This document shows positions 1 to 11,626 of a stretch of DNA of 64,000 nt, piece by piece. Where the stretch lies: contig CM028378.1 in assembly GCA_013146195.2 (NCBI GenBank), forward strand, positions 85,122,295 to 85,186,294, written 5' to 3'. Within the stretch, counting starts at the first letter, position 1. The number at the start of each line of letters is the position of its first letter. The position numbers were made by a program, and so were the translations under genes. The DNA comes from Codonopsis lanceolata (Eukaryota; Streptophyta; Magnoliopsida; Asterales; Campanulaceae). The notes under the pieces are model-generated. The model did not search any database. It had not been told where the DNA came from and saw only the letters and a program-made list of their open reading frames with translations.

Positions 1-78
1 GACGTCCTTTGCCAGCCCTATTGTTCTGTGATGAACTATGAGTATACAGGGCTGAACTTCAACTGTAGGGGTGATATT

Positions 79-366
79 TGTAAGAGTTTAAGAGAGAAAT
101 TATATTGAATTATATTGGAAGTGTATAAATTACAATGGAGGAGGTGAGGTATAAATGGGAGGAGGTAGAGAGAGCCTGAAGAACCCAAGGGGTTTGAGAG
201 GTTGTCAAGATCCCTAAGGCAGACCCTATGACTCCCCAAGACAAAGGAGCCTTTTAAGATACTTTAATAAATGCAGATAATCTAAAAGAGGCTTTATAAT
301 AATAACCAGATACATATAATAATAGTACGGTCACACACAACACATATTATGACACATATTCTAACC
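79..366 (-). repeat. 3' LTR of the 79-3766 copia element
   Basis: About 288 bp. It is a close copy of 3484-3766 and shares long identical stretches, for example taagagtttaagagagaaat and the cacatattctaac end. It differs by small indels, including extra aaggcag-type bases near 216. On the element strand it should begin TG, but the terminal base has changed (GGTTAG against TGTTAG in the other LTR). Confidence 0.88.
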
Positions 367-553
367 CTCCCCCTCAAGGTGGAGAATGTGGATCCACCAT
401 TCCCAGCTTGTTTGTGTGGGAGCTCCTTAGTGAAAACGTCAGCCACTTTCAATCTTTTCTTTTATAAAGGGTCTATCAACTTCAATGTGTTTAGTCGTGT
501 CGTGCTGGTCATGCTGGACAGGATTATGAGCAATGCTCATAGCAGACTTGTTG

Positions 554-948
554 TCACAGTAGTCTCATAGGGTTGGTCCAAGAAATCTTCAAGTCATTGA
601 GGATGATTTTGAGCCAGAGCAGTTCACAGATGCCAATGGCCATGGATCTGAACTCAGATTTTGCACAGGATCTTGCCACTGGTTGTTTCTTGCTCCTCCA
701 AATGACCAGGTTGCCTCCTAAGTAGACACAGTACCCAGAGGTGGATCTTCTGTCATCAGTTGAGCCAGCATAGTCTGCATGAGTGTATGCCTCTAGATCC
801 ATGCATTCCCCCTTTTTGAAGAAAATGCCAATCCCTGGACTGCCCTTTAGGTATCTCAGGATTCTGTCCACAGCCTTTAAATGAGACTCCTTAGGGTTTT
901 GCATGTACCTACTGACAACATTAATAGAGAAAGCAATATCTGGCCTTG
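554..948 (-). pseudogene. copia RT C-terminus and RNase H relic
   Basis: The minus-strand frame starts with PDIAFSINVVSRYM, the conserved tail of copia reverse transcriptase. It continues into RNase H with AVDRILRYLKGSPG, AYTHADYAGSTDDRRSTSGY and GGNLVIWRSKKQPVARS. The polymerase palm (the YVDD region) is missing, which places a deletion junction near 948-960. The 960-1300 stretch resembles the low-complexity linker that normally separates integrase and RT in copia elements. Confidence 0.87.
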
Positions 949-1312
949 TATGCGCCTAGAATATGAATCATGGTCGGGGGTAGCCTTTTCGGAGAGGGGT
1001 GGTTCAGGTGTCACTTCAGAAGTAGGAGGTTCCCTGGTTCTCCTTCTGGTATAAACTTGTACAGGCTTCTCTGGTTTTTTAGGTATATCACTGTCTTGGA
1101 TGTTCCAGTGGGCAAGGAGAGGTCAAGTAGAAAGGTATCACTAGAGAAGGTCTCCCCCTGAATTGTGGAGTAGGCTTCTGTGAAGTAAGGAGAATTTTCA
1201 ACAAAGGTGACATCCCTGGAAACAAAGTTCTTTTTGGTAGGTGGATGATAGCATTTGTACCCCTTTTGAGTCCCAGAATATCCTATGAAGACACATTTGA
1301 GAGCCCTAGGAT

Positions 1313-2383
1313 CTAGTTTCCCCCTTTTTTGTGAGTGGATGTGGACAAAGGCAGTACATCCAAAGATTCTTGGAGTAAGACCTCATGTCCAGTCCTTTTG
1401 AAGGAAGTCTGTTGATTAGATATGCAGCAGTTATCACAGCTTCCCCAGTAACATTTAGGGACTTTATTCTGAAAGAGTAGAGCCCTAGGAACATTCATTA
1501 GGTGCCCATTTTTCCTCTCAGCCACTCCATTTTGCTGTGGAGTGTAGACACAAGAGGATTCATGAATGATTCCTTCTTCTTGGAAGAATGGAGTTAAGAT
1601 TTTATTAAAGAAATCAGTGGCATTATCTGATCTAAATCTCTTTAGTTTAATATGGAACTGAGTTTTGATCATATTAAAAAATCTAGGAAATACTTGGGAG
1701 ACATCAGATTTATGTTTAAGCAAGTAAATCCAAGTTACCTTGGTACAGTCATCAATAAAGGAAATACACCACTTGGCCCCTTAAATGTTTTGGACAGTAG
1801 ATGGTCCCCATATATCACTATGGATTAAAGAGAATGGAACATTGTTTCTGTTTTGATGAGGGGGAAAAGGAATCCTCTTATGTTTGACAAGTTCACATTC
1901 ATAACAATGTAAAGATTCAATATTTATTCCTTTATAAGTTTCCGGAAACATATGCTTTAAAATATGGAAAGATGGATGACCCAGTCTCCTGTGATACAAC
2001 CATATTTTATCACTAGAAGTAGTTAAATAGGTGACAGGACATTCAATCTTATTCCTATTGCTTTCATTTTCCAAATAATAAAGTCCATTCTTTATTGTAG
2101 CAAGTCCAATCTTCTTCTTCAATGTTTGTTCCTGAATCATGCACAAAGCAGAAGAAAAGGTTGCATAGCAATTATTATCATTAGTTAATTTCCTTACATA
2201 AATCAAGTTCGATGATAGTTTAGGTACATGCAACACGTCTTTAAGAATTATATCATTGCTAAGCTTAATATCACCTAGCCCAGCCACAGCAGCACTAGTC
2301 CCATCAGCTATGGTAACTTTTTTATTACTAGGGCATGGTTTGTAGCAAATGAACGTGTTAGACCTATTGGTTACATAAATCAA
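1313..2383 (-). pseudogene. copia protease/GAG-pre-integrase/integrase relic
   Basis: The block 2383-1781 has a protease-like segment (LKDVLHVPKLSSNLI), then the integrase zinc-binding HHCC region (LYHRRLGHPSFHIL ... CYECELVKHKR) and the start of the catalytic core (IHSDIWGPS). The core continues in another frame at 1723-1313 with RSDNATDFFN and YTPQQNGVAERKN, which supply the second Asp and the Glu of the DDE triad. The segments are out of frame with each other, so this is a broken integrase. Confidence 0.87.
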
Positions 2384-3437
2384 TTATCCAGTCAGGTTTA
2401 TATGGATTATTGTTCTTGAAATAAGAAGAGGAAGTACCTGAAAATGCTAAAGAGCATTTGGGTTCTTCTAGGGACTGAAGGAACTTCTTGAGCTTTTCAA
2501 TTTCAGATTTGTCCAATCCAAAAGATGGATCTTCCTTGGTGGAAATGTTTGCGGTGCTCTTCTCATCAGTGGCGTTCTCCCTTCCATTCAACTTCCAGTA
2601 AGTCTCTTTAGTGTGCCTCTTCTTCTTGCAAAAGGTGCAGAAAGAAGAGAGAGTCCTTCTCAGTGGATTTGAGAGGACCATTTTTCTTCCCTCCCTTGTC
2701 ACTTGAGTTCCAGGATTTGGTGGTTTTGGTCATTAGGGCTGAGCTCTCATTAGTAGTGGTGCCCAACATGACACCCCTATGTCCTTCAGCCCTAATGATA
2801 GAGGTGACCTTATTTAGGGAACAGGGATGGGAGTTCATCTTTCCCTAGGATTTGAACCCACACATTGTCATACTCTGCATTCAGCCCAGCCAGGAATGCA
2901 AAGATCCTGTCCTTCTTAAAGATCCTTTTCAGAATGGCAGAGTCCTCACTGTTGGTCATTTGAATACATTGGAAGTGATCAAGTTGCTGCCATAGCCCTT
3001 GAAGCATTCCAGCATATTCATTGATAGACTTGTTACCTTGTTTGGCAGTGGCTATTTTTGTTTTGATCTCATAGATTTGAGCAGCATCATTGACCTTTGA
3101 GTAGCTCTGCATGGCTGACCCCCATATTTCCTTGGCAGTACCAAGAAACAGGTAGGTATCACTATCACTGATTTCAGGTTCCATAGAGTTCCATAATCAG
3201 GATACAATCATGGAATCCTCTTCATCCCATGCAACAAACCCTGGTTCATCTTCACAAGGCCCAGAGCCTGTGAGGTGGCTTAGCTTTGCCCTTTAGGAAA
3301 GTCTTCACCACCTGTGACCATTTTAGGTAGTTTGTTCCATTTAGACGTTGGGCAGAATGTATGTTTTGAAGATCTCTTGCCACTACTTGATTCTCTGAAG
3401 AAGAGAAATCATAAATAGCACTGTTTTCTTCAACCAT
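2364..3437 (-). pseudogene. copia gag relic (UBN2-type, defective zinc knuckle)
   Basis: Minus-strand blocks give a recognisable copia gag. The N-terminal part (3437-3252) contains LNGTNYLKWSQVVKTFLKGK, typical of plant copia gag. The next block (3184-2810) carries the helical gag region with INEYAGMLQGLWQQLDHF and FLAGLNAEYDNV. The zinc knuckle near 2600-2650 reads C-x2-C-x4-H-x4-Y: the last Cys of the CCHC knuckle is Tyr. At least two frame changes separate the blocks, so no intact Gag can be made. Family assignment is from established copia motifs; loss of function is inferred. Confidence 0.85.
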
Positions 3438-3483
3438 CTTTTAGTCTATTCTCTCAGGAATTGAGCCTAAAGCTCTGATATAA

Positions 3484-3766
3484 TGTAAGAGTTTAAGAGA
3501 GAAATTATATTGAATTATATTGGAAGCATATAAATTACAATGGAGGAAGTGAGGTATAAATATGAGAGAGGGAGAGAGAGCCTGGAGAACCCATAGGGTT
3601 TGTGAGGCTGTCAAGATCCCCCTATGACTCCCCAAGATAAAGGAGCCTCTTAAGATACTTTAATAAATACAGATAATCTAAAAGAGGCTTTATAATAATA
3701 GCCAGATACATATATAATAAAAGTAGGGTCACACACAACACATATTATGACACACATATTCTAACA
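3484..3766 (-). repeat. 5' LTR of the 79-3766 copia element
   Basis: About 283 bp. On the minus strand it runs TGTTAG...CTTACA, the usual TG...CA form. It is followed after three bases by TATCAGAGC, which resembles the copia primer-binding site for initiator tRNA-Met (normally TGGTATCAGAGC). The two LTRs differ at many positions, so the insertion is not recent. Confidence 0.88.
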
Positions 3767-4190
3767 GTGGTTAAATCTGACAACATCAACTTCTTTCTGC
3801 TCTCCTTCCTTCAAACCTTGCAAATGCCTGCCGGATAGTGGGAAAGTGTTTAATCCCTGTAACTCTACCCATGCCGTATTTGGTCATGGGAGAGAGTCGG
3901 CCAGATGAATGAGTGAAAGGTGCGACGAAGAAGAATGAAAGAGAATTAGGGCTCAGAAAAGCAACTCTGATATGAAATCTTGAGCTTTCTTTCTTGAATT
4001 AAACAATAGAATTCCATCCTAATATAGTAGAGCAAGTGACTGCATACCAGTCACCAAAACGTTGTCCTCTATTAACTCTCTGTTTCTATTTTTCTGTTTT
4101 TGCAAGATATTTTTCTTTTTTCAATTTTTGGTCGTGGAGTTTTGTCAACTTGGTTTTTTGATTCTACCTCTTGGTGTTTTTAATTTTTTT
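3767..4190 (-). mobile_element. probable remnant of an older LTR element (leader plus LTR end)
   Basis: On the minus strand a plausible LTR end, ...AAGATTTCA (up to 3973), is followed immediately by TATCAGAGT (3972-3964), a tRNA-Met primer-binding-like site, and then a leader with an ATG near 3883. The upstream minus-strand DNA (about 4190-3973) is AT-rich and LTR-like, but its far end cannot be fixed. Bases 1-78 may be the continuation of this element on the other side of the 79-3766 copia insertion. The second LTR and any pol domain are not in the window, so the call rests on the PBS/LTR junction alone. Confidence 0.4.
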
Positions 4191-4480
4191 TTTCTTTTAA
4201 ACGATAAATGGGAATGAAATGAGGTGCAAAAAAAAAGCAAATGCAATTTGATCTGATAGCCAGCTTTCATTTAATGAAGGCCAGTTTAGTACAAGACTAG
4301 TTGTACTGTAATAGTTGCATAAATTCATTATCGGGTAGTGTACATGTCTTTAGATATTTACTACAATACATAGCAAAACATACCATAGTTTTAATTTTCT
4401 TTCGCGTCTTACTATTCACTAAATTCATTTTGTATACATGTCTTTGATGGATAATTATGTTTTGCTTTCTATTGTGTCAG

Positions 4481-7400
4481 GTTATTGCTTCTTTGCATCA
4501 CAATATTGAGGTACAAGTTTTTATCTAATGTTTTTAAATTATGTATTTATTGCCATTCAGCATTTGCATGTCAGTTGTCACTCCCTTCCAAATCAAACAA
4601 TATGTTGAACTGAAGAATCAGTTCTCATCTTTTAGAATGCATAGTCAAACATTGTAATCTTTTTTTTTTTAATAAATGTTGCTTTCAATTTAAATTACTA
4701 TCTTGAAAGGTTCCAATCTTCTTCTTAGTCTTTGACTCCATTCAAAATCAGCCTTGTTGAAAGCCCTAGATTGAGGGAGCCAACGGAATAAGGTGAATGC
4801 GTATCGTTGAGAGCGTCTGACAGTTGTTGCTAACAATGATGGATTAGGGTGTTGGTTGGACCAGTTGATTTAACCTTTAAGGTTTGGTCTTGTATTTTCA
4901 ACCTAACTGTTTGTCTCTTTTGATTTTACAGGATGAGTTTGAATCCATATGTCTTGAGACGCAGGTATTCTTTCTATCATCATCGTTGGTGTCATCAACT
5001 TATTTGTGCTTTGTTGTTTCACTGTGAATTTTTCTAAAAGTTCATATAGAATTTTGTAATATCTTTACGTTATGAATGCTTCTTATTGTGAATAAGGCCA
5101 TAAGGGCCAGTTGATGATGAGATCACTACTACCAGTCAATGGCGGACGCAGGAATTTTTCCAACCGGGTGCACAAATTTAATAAAGTTACAAATCATAAT
5201 TGTCTCCTACGCGTTTTCATACTTTGAAATCGTTTAATTATATCATCATTTGTAACGTTCCTAAGCAAATATTTTTTCAATAAAACATACGAGACAGTCA
5301 TTTATAAAGTGATCACAAATTTGGTATTCGTTTAAAAAATTTATCCATGATCACTAAAACCAAATTCCTTTAAATCAACCACAATTTGGAAATCTACACA
5401 AATAAAAAAAAATTCTCATAAATCAACTACTTCAACCCCCAAATTAAAATGTTCTAATTTCAGATTAAATAAATAAATATACATTTCCTACCAAGATATT
5501 GAACACACAAATTTAGGAAATAAAATAATATTATCATAATATCAATATATCATCTATCGCAAATTTATAAATCACAATTCACAACAATTACATAAACTAA
5601 ATATTCAATTAGGGCTATTTCAAAATTATGATTATTTCAAATTATGGTTATTTTAAAATAAGGGTTATTAATTTTTTTAAAATTTAAATCACAATTATAA
5701 TTTGTTTTTTATTTAGGTGGGGGCAAATTGTAGAAATTTGATTCAGGTGGGGGCAAAATGTACAATATAACATATTTTTTAAAAAAATTCCTTCACATAA
5801 AAAAACCTCAAGTGGGGGCAATTGCCCCCATACTCTTGGCTTTGTGTCCGCCACTGCTACCAGTTATGTATCACAATGTAATCTTGTAAGTTGTTAGAAA
5901 GTAGAGAGCTGAGATTTCCCAAGGAGTTTATAGAATGATATATTGCTTTACAGTATGCTACAAAAAGAACAAGAGTGATTTTTTAAATGCAAAAAAACTG
6001 TTATACATCTTCGTGAAAGGAACAAAAAGATGTTGGAAGAAAATGCTCAATATATCCAATAATTATCAGTCTTGAATAATATGTTACATCAAAAGCATTT
6101 ATATGCGCGAGCCAAACTTGATGCTAAGAATGTAGTGCTAATGAATTTTAGATCACAAAAGTATCCCTGCACTAAAATACTACTCCCTCCATCCCAAAAT
6201 TATTGTCCTGTTTGACCCGACACACGGATGAAGAACAAACAATTGACTTAATTATTAATATTTGAATAATGTGTAGTTTCCTTTAAAGCCTGTGAATATG
6301 TGGCCCAAAATTAAAGTAAGAAGAAAAAGTAAGGGTAAAGTGGTTAAAAAAGAAACTTTCAAACAAGACAATTATTTTGGGACAGACGAAAAATGAAAGC
6401 TAAGACAATAATTTTGGGATGGAGGGAGTATTATTTTTGACCCCAAGAGGTGGGAGAGATGGCAAGGGCACTCACGCAAAGACCTTGAGGTCCTTGGTTC
6501 CAATCCCCATATCAACACGGGGTCACACTTACCTATACAAAAAATACTATATGCCAAATTCCTGTTGGAGGGAGAAATGGTGGATTGTGCTTAAGCTTGA
6601 TTTTTGGGATGTTTATGACTGGATTTGCTTGCAGTTCTTAGACTTAGTTTTGGAGAAGAAATGACCTTGGGGTTAGGTGGCATATGTGGATTATTCGATG
6701 TCTTCACTCTCAACCTGTTTTTGATAATTAATGGGAAGCCTAAGTCTTGGTTTAGGGGTTAGAGCCCCCAAAGGACTTGGGAAATATGACCACTCCTGTC
6801 CCCTCTATTGATTTACATTGGCAACCGGTGTTTGAGTAGGATAATTTAGGAGTGAGGTGGAATTGGTTGAGGGTTATGATGTTGGTAGAGAGGAGGTTTA
6901 TATTTCTCATTTGCAATTGACAAATGATACCTTTTTTTTTCTTAAGGAGGGGTTTCATGATAGGTAGAATTTGTTGACGTTGGGGCAGGTTTTAAGTCTG
7001 GCTGTGATTAAATTTCAACCTCTCCAAGTGTGGAATAGCTGGGATATCTTGAGTTTGTGGTGTATGCTGTTTTATTGGATGTAACGTTTTGGGTTGACCA
7101 TTGTTGCATGCAGGGGGTAATCCTAGGTCGATCAGTGTTTTTGGAGTTTGTTATTGAGAAATTGCTAAACATTGATGGGTGGAAGTGTTCGTATTTCTTC
7201 TGGATTGCTCTTATTCAGTCTTGTCTATCTAGCATTTAAGGACCAATTGGTTTCTTGGAAGTTGGTATGTCGGCCTAAAGAGGACCTGTGGGTGGGGGGG
7301 ACTAGTTATTGGTAATGCTTTTCAAGAACATTTTCTTGACAGGTAAGTGGTAATGGCCTTTTTCTTTAGAACCTCATTCCCTTTGGGAGAAATTATTTGA

Positions 7401-10400
7401 AGTATTTTTGGGATTAACCAAAATGGTTGGGATGCTTATCCTGGCAGATCTGTTTCTCATGCTAGCCCTTGGAAGTTTATCACATATTTCTCTACCTTCA
7501 CATTTTAATGTTAAGGATGGTTTTAGGATTCGGTTTTGCATTATTGTTGATGGGGGGTGTGTCTCTCCTCTTGAAGTTGATTTTACTATGACCTGTCTCT
7601 GTCTCTGTCTCTCTCTCTATATAAATATGGTTTGGGAAGATAATATTTTTTTCATGAAAGTTTCATTTTCTTAGAGATCTGGATGATAGGGAAGCTGAGG
7701 AGAGATGATCGTAGGTCTTGGATTCCAGATCCTAGTGGCCATTTCTCCATTAAGTCTTTCATGAAAAAGCTAACTTGTTTTCGAATATCTTGTGCCTTTC
7801 CTATTCCCACTTTCATTGGTCCCTTGTGCTTAACTGGTTGAACACCAATGATTGGCGCCAAAGGTGAAGGCACAATAAGGCCATCTCTCTTGACATTTGC
7901 GTCATGTGTCGGGGGCACAATGAGAACCATGAGCACCTCTACTCACATCGCCCAGTTGCTTACAAATTTTGGTGTTTTATATCTTGTATGCAAGGTAAGG
8001 AGTGGGTTTGTCCTGATTCGGTGGAGGCTTGTTTACAGTCAGATTCTTGGGTTTTGGAGGGAGTATGGTTATGCAGATTCTTTGACAGCATGCGATGTTC
8101 GGAACGTTATGGCGTATTTGGAGCAAGGAGAATTCTCAAATTCTTTCCGTATAAGGAGCTCACTTTTCTCTTTTGGGAGAGAGGATAGTTTTCTATGCTT
8201 CTTTATGGGCTTCAGCTTTAGCCTTTAGGCGTTTTTCGAGGAGTGACTATTGCTGATCTTTCGAGAGACTAGTGGACGGTTCTTTATTAGTTTTCAATTT
8301 ATTTATTTTTTCCGGCTGATGGCTTGTTTGATGTTCTTGTATCTCCTTGTGATCCTAAAAATTCTTCTTTTATCAAAAAAGAAAATTATAATATTTATGT
8401 TACATTTTGGTTGGCTTCCTTTGACATGCAAAATTTTCTCTAAAACAGGTAGGAAACATTCTTGATACTGTAGAGGAACTTGCGGAAGAACAAACTTTGG
8501 ATCCTCTGTTTCCTGATAAGTATGCATATATCTTCCAATTTCCCAATCTTGAATTTGTGATGTTTTATCGTAAAATTAATTATGCCAGCAACATTTCTAG
8601 GTATCAAGTTTGTTATGGGAACTCTCTCTCTCTCTCACACACACAACTCAGTCATGCCAAATACCATCTTACGAGTTACTTTATACATTTGACATAATTT
8701 GACCTCTTACCTTTCTCTAAGAGTGACTACACCGCATAGACCATCAACTTTTGGAGGCAATAATGATCTTGATACACTTAACATTATCTGTCCATGTGGT
8801 AATCGTAGGACAAAAGCACAATATTAATTCCATCTTCCTAGTGACATTGCCAGCCGCCAGGAATCACATTTGATATAGAAAGTCTTCCACTATGTATATA
8901 AAATATATAAAATGTTGTCAACAACCTGTAATGAGCTAGTTTATACATTTGGCAAGCTAGATCTCTTGGTCATCCTTGGAGACTTATGGTTCTGATGTAT
9001 TTCAGCTCTTTTTCTTTCAGGGTAGTTCGTCTTTGTAGATTTTAAGTATTGATGGGATGTCACGAATTGTTAAATCTTGCTTGTTAGTGGGCACACCTTT
9101 TACTATTTCTGTTTAGTTGGATATTTCAATATGTATTTATTTTGTGTTACAATGCTTCGGGTCTGACCATAACTAGTAGATTGTGCTATCCTCGAGCATT
9201 CGGAGAGCATCTACTTGTTCCTTAATAAATGAGTTCTATACAAAACAATTATAGTGATAAAAAACCAATGAAGCTACATGCCTTAGTGGCCTTCAAATTC
9301 GGCTATTAAAGGGATCCAATTGAATAATGAAAATGGCTCGGAAGTAACGAATGTAGATGTAATTTCTAGTTAGGAGTTTAAACAAACTAAACTAAAAAAT
9401 AATATATAATTAGCAGAGATAACCAAACTATTGTTAAGTTCTTTACTCCCAAAATTCCAGTGTCCAGGCTAACTTTACTGGTACAAAGACCTATTCAGAT
9501 GCCCTTTGCTGCCTCTGGGCTATCGACTGTGGTTGATGGCCAACATCTGATTACCGTCCAGGATCAATTCACCTCCTAAACTGAGCCGTTCTCCTCATTT
9601 CATAAGGTATTTTGGGCAAAAATCAATTCAATACACAGTTCAGCTGGCAGCAACATTTCTACATTACTGTCTGAAGACTCAGCAGCAGTGATCCACACAT
9701 AAAGCACTTGGGTAAAAAAAAAAAACAATTGTGTAGGAACATCACAAGTAAATGATTTGTTTGGTTAAGCACAACTGGTTTGAAGGAACAATAAAATCAT
9801 CATATATGACTTGTCAGAATATTGTTTAAAAAAGAATTATGCAAATATAATATGAACAATCGAAAAAATATCCATGTACGTGTTGACTTGAACCCAAATT
9901 TACTCTGAAAGTGAAACGAATCTTGACTGAAGCTAAGGATTCAAATTTGAAGAGTGGATAATACTTGTGAACCATATTTCATTAGTGCTTTAAATAATAC
10001 TTTTGGGACACAAAAAGTAGATAGATGGAGTATTTGTAATTATAAATCAACGTATGGTGAAACATGAAGTTCATATTATTCATTTAATTTGATGGAGAGA
10101 GATACAATACAAATGCTTTGCAGGACTAATATTCAGGATATTGCACACTCTCTAGCAACAGCAAAGAAGAATGAGATCCAACACTTGACGGGTATGCTGG
10201 AAAAGGTCAGCATCATTGTATACTACAAAAAAAATTCATGTTAATTTACCAATAATGTATTTCGTGGTAATAATGATCATGATTTTGTACTTAGAGGATT
10301 TACATGGAGCTACCTCATGGTTGTTCATTACAAGCTACTACTTTGGGTCAAGAAAGTTATGTATCTCATCCCACAAAGCCTCTTGCAAAGGAAAATGCAC

Positions 10401-11552
10401 TGGGCCTCTCCACCGTTGAGCCCCACACCTCGGGTCACTGCTAATCTGCTATAGGGAACCGTTGCGCAGGCTACCCCGCAATGGGATCTCGCATAACAAT
10501 GCCAACTTGCAAAATGCTTGCAGGGTGCCTAACCCACAAGTACTCTTTGGGACCTTCAAAGGATTTTAGATTGGTGGCCAGAATGTTGGGTACGTGGCAT
10601 GCACCTTTCTTGAGGGGCATGGGTTCTGGCTAGGACGGCGAGAGAGAAGTAATATCAGAATGTCGACACACACCATAAGCACTATACAACCCAAGTTCAA
10701 GACAAATGAGTTCGTGACATGTGAGCGTATAGTTCCTGACGCGTGCTGGAACACGTGAGGGATGCTATTCACTGTAAATACCTTACATTTATGACAAGCT
10801 TGTCAGACGTTGAGATTTGTATCTTGTGGTATACGTTGTCCGGTGCTATGGCAAGTGCCATCTCCGTCTTTCCTTAGCTAGCCCACACTCACTTCTTTGT
10901 CCTACCCCTGTTGGTTGAAATGTGCAACATCGCTCAAGATACCTTAAAGACCCCTAGGATACTTCACCTCAATATTTGGTGGCTTCATCGATCGGTATTG
11001 ATGCCATGCCAAGAAAAACCAAGGCGGTCGCACTGTTAGGCACCTCAAGTTTCTTCTGCACCACCTCTAGTATCATAGGACCTGGAGATATCCATGCATA
11101 CCCATGAAATGACCCGATCCAGCACACCTGCTCCATCTGTTGGAAATCTCGGTCAGGAACCCTTTCATCATGTCTCGGGCAACCTTGCATAATATTCTTG
11201 ATGAATAAAAGGGCTTATAAAATGGATGGAGGTTGTGGAACTCCAACCTCCCCCAGAGAAGCCCACCCCGCCACCTCCAAAGGAGCCCACCCCACCACCT
11301 TCCCCACCCAAACAACCAAATCAAGTTGTTCTACACATAGTTGTCAAAGATGAGAGGCGGGCGAGAGATCCATTTTTGAGGCGAGAGGCGAGGCGCTCAC
11401 GGAAACAATATTAAGGAAAAACAAATAAATAAAATATAACATAATAACTTAACAAAACATGTTATAAGTGAGCATTATACATGAAACTAAATTCAACTTA
11501 TCAAAAAATACATGAAACTAAGTTTTAACATAATATCAATAGCACAATTAGG

Positions 11553-11626
<74 letters not shown>

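Larger units (their letters stand above)
79..3766 (-). mobile_element. Ty1/copia LTR retrotransposon, internally deleted
   Basis: Two direct repeats (79-366 and 3484-3766) flank an internal region that reads as copia gag-pol on the minus strand in the order gag, zinc knuckle, protease/GAG-pre-integrase, integrase, RNase H. A primer-binding-like site, TATCAGAGC on the minus strand (3472-3480), sits 3 bases inside the right (5') LTR. A purine tract (minus strand, 367-375) abuts the left (3') LTR. Almost the whole reverse transcriptase is absent: the minus-strand frame passes from the integrase/linker zone directly to the C-terminal RT motif PDIAFSINVVSRYM near 905-948. Frames are also broken within gag and between integrase blocks, so the copy is non-autonomous. 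I see no clear 5-bp target duplication (left flank atatt, right flank gtggt). Confidence 0.9.

Noticed and set aside
11226..11414. Proline-rich open frame as a possible extensin-like gene
   Set aside because: The frame continues beyond the hAT insertion into gypsy gag-like sequence, so it is better explained as retroelement gag.
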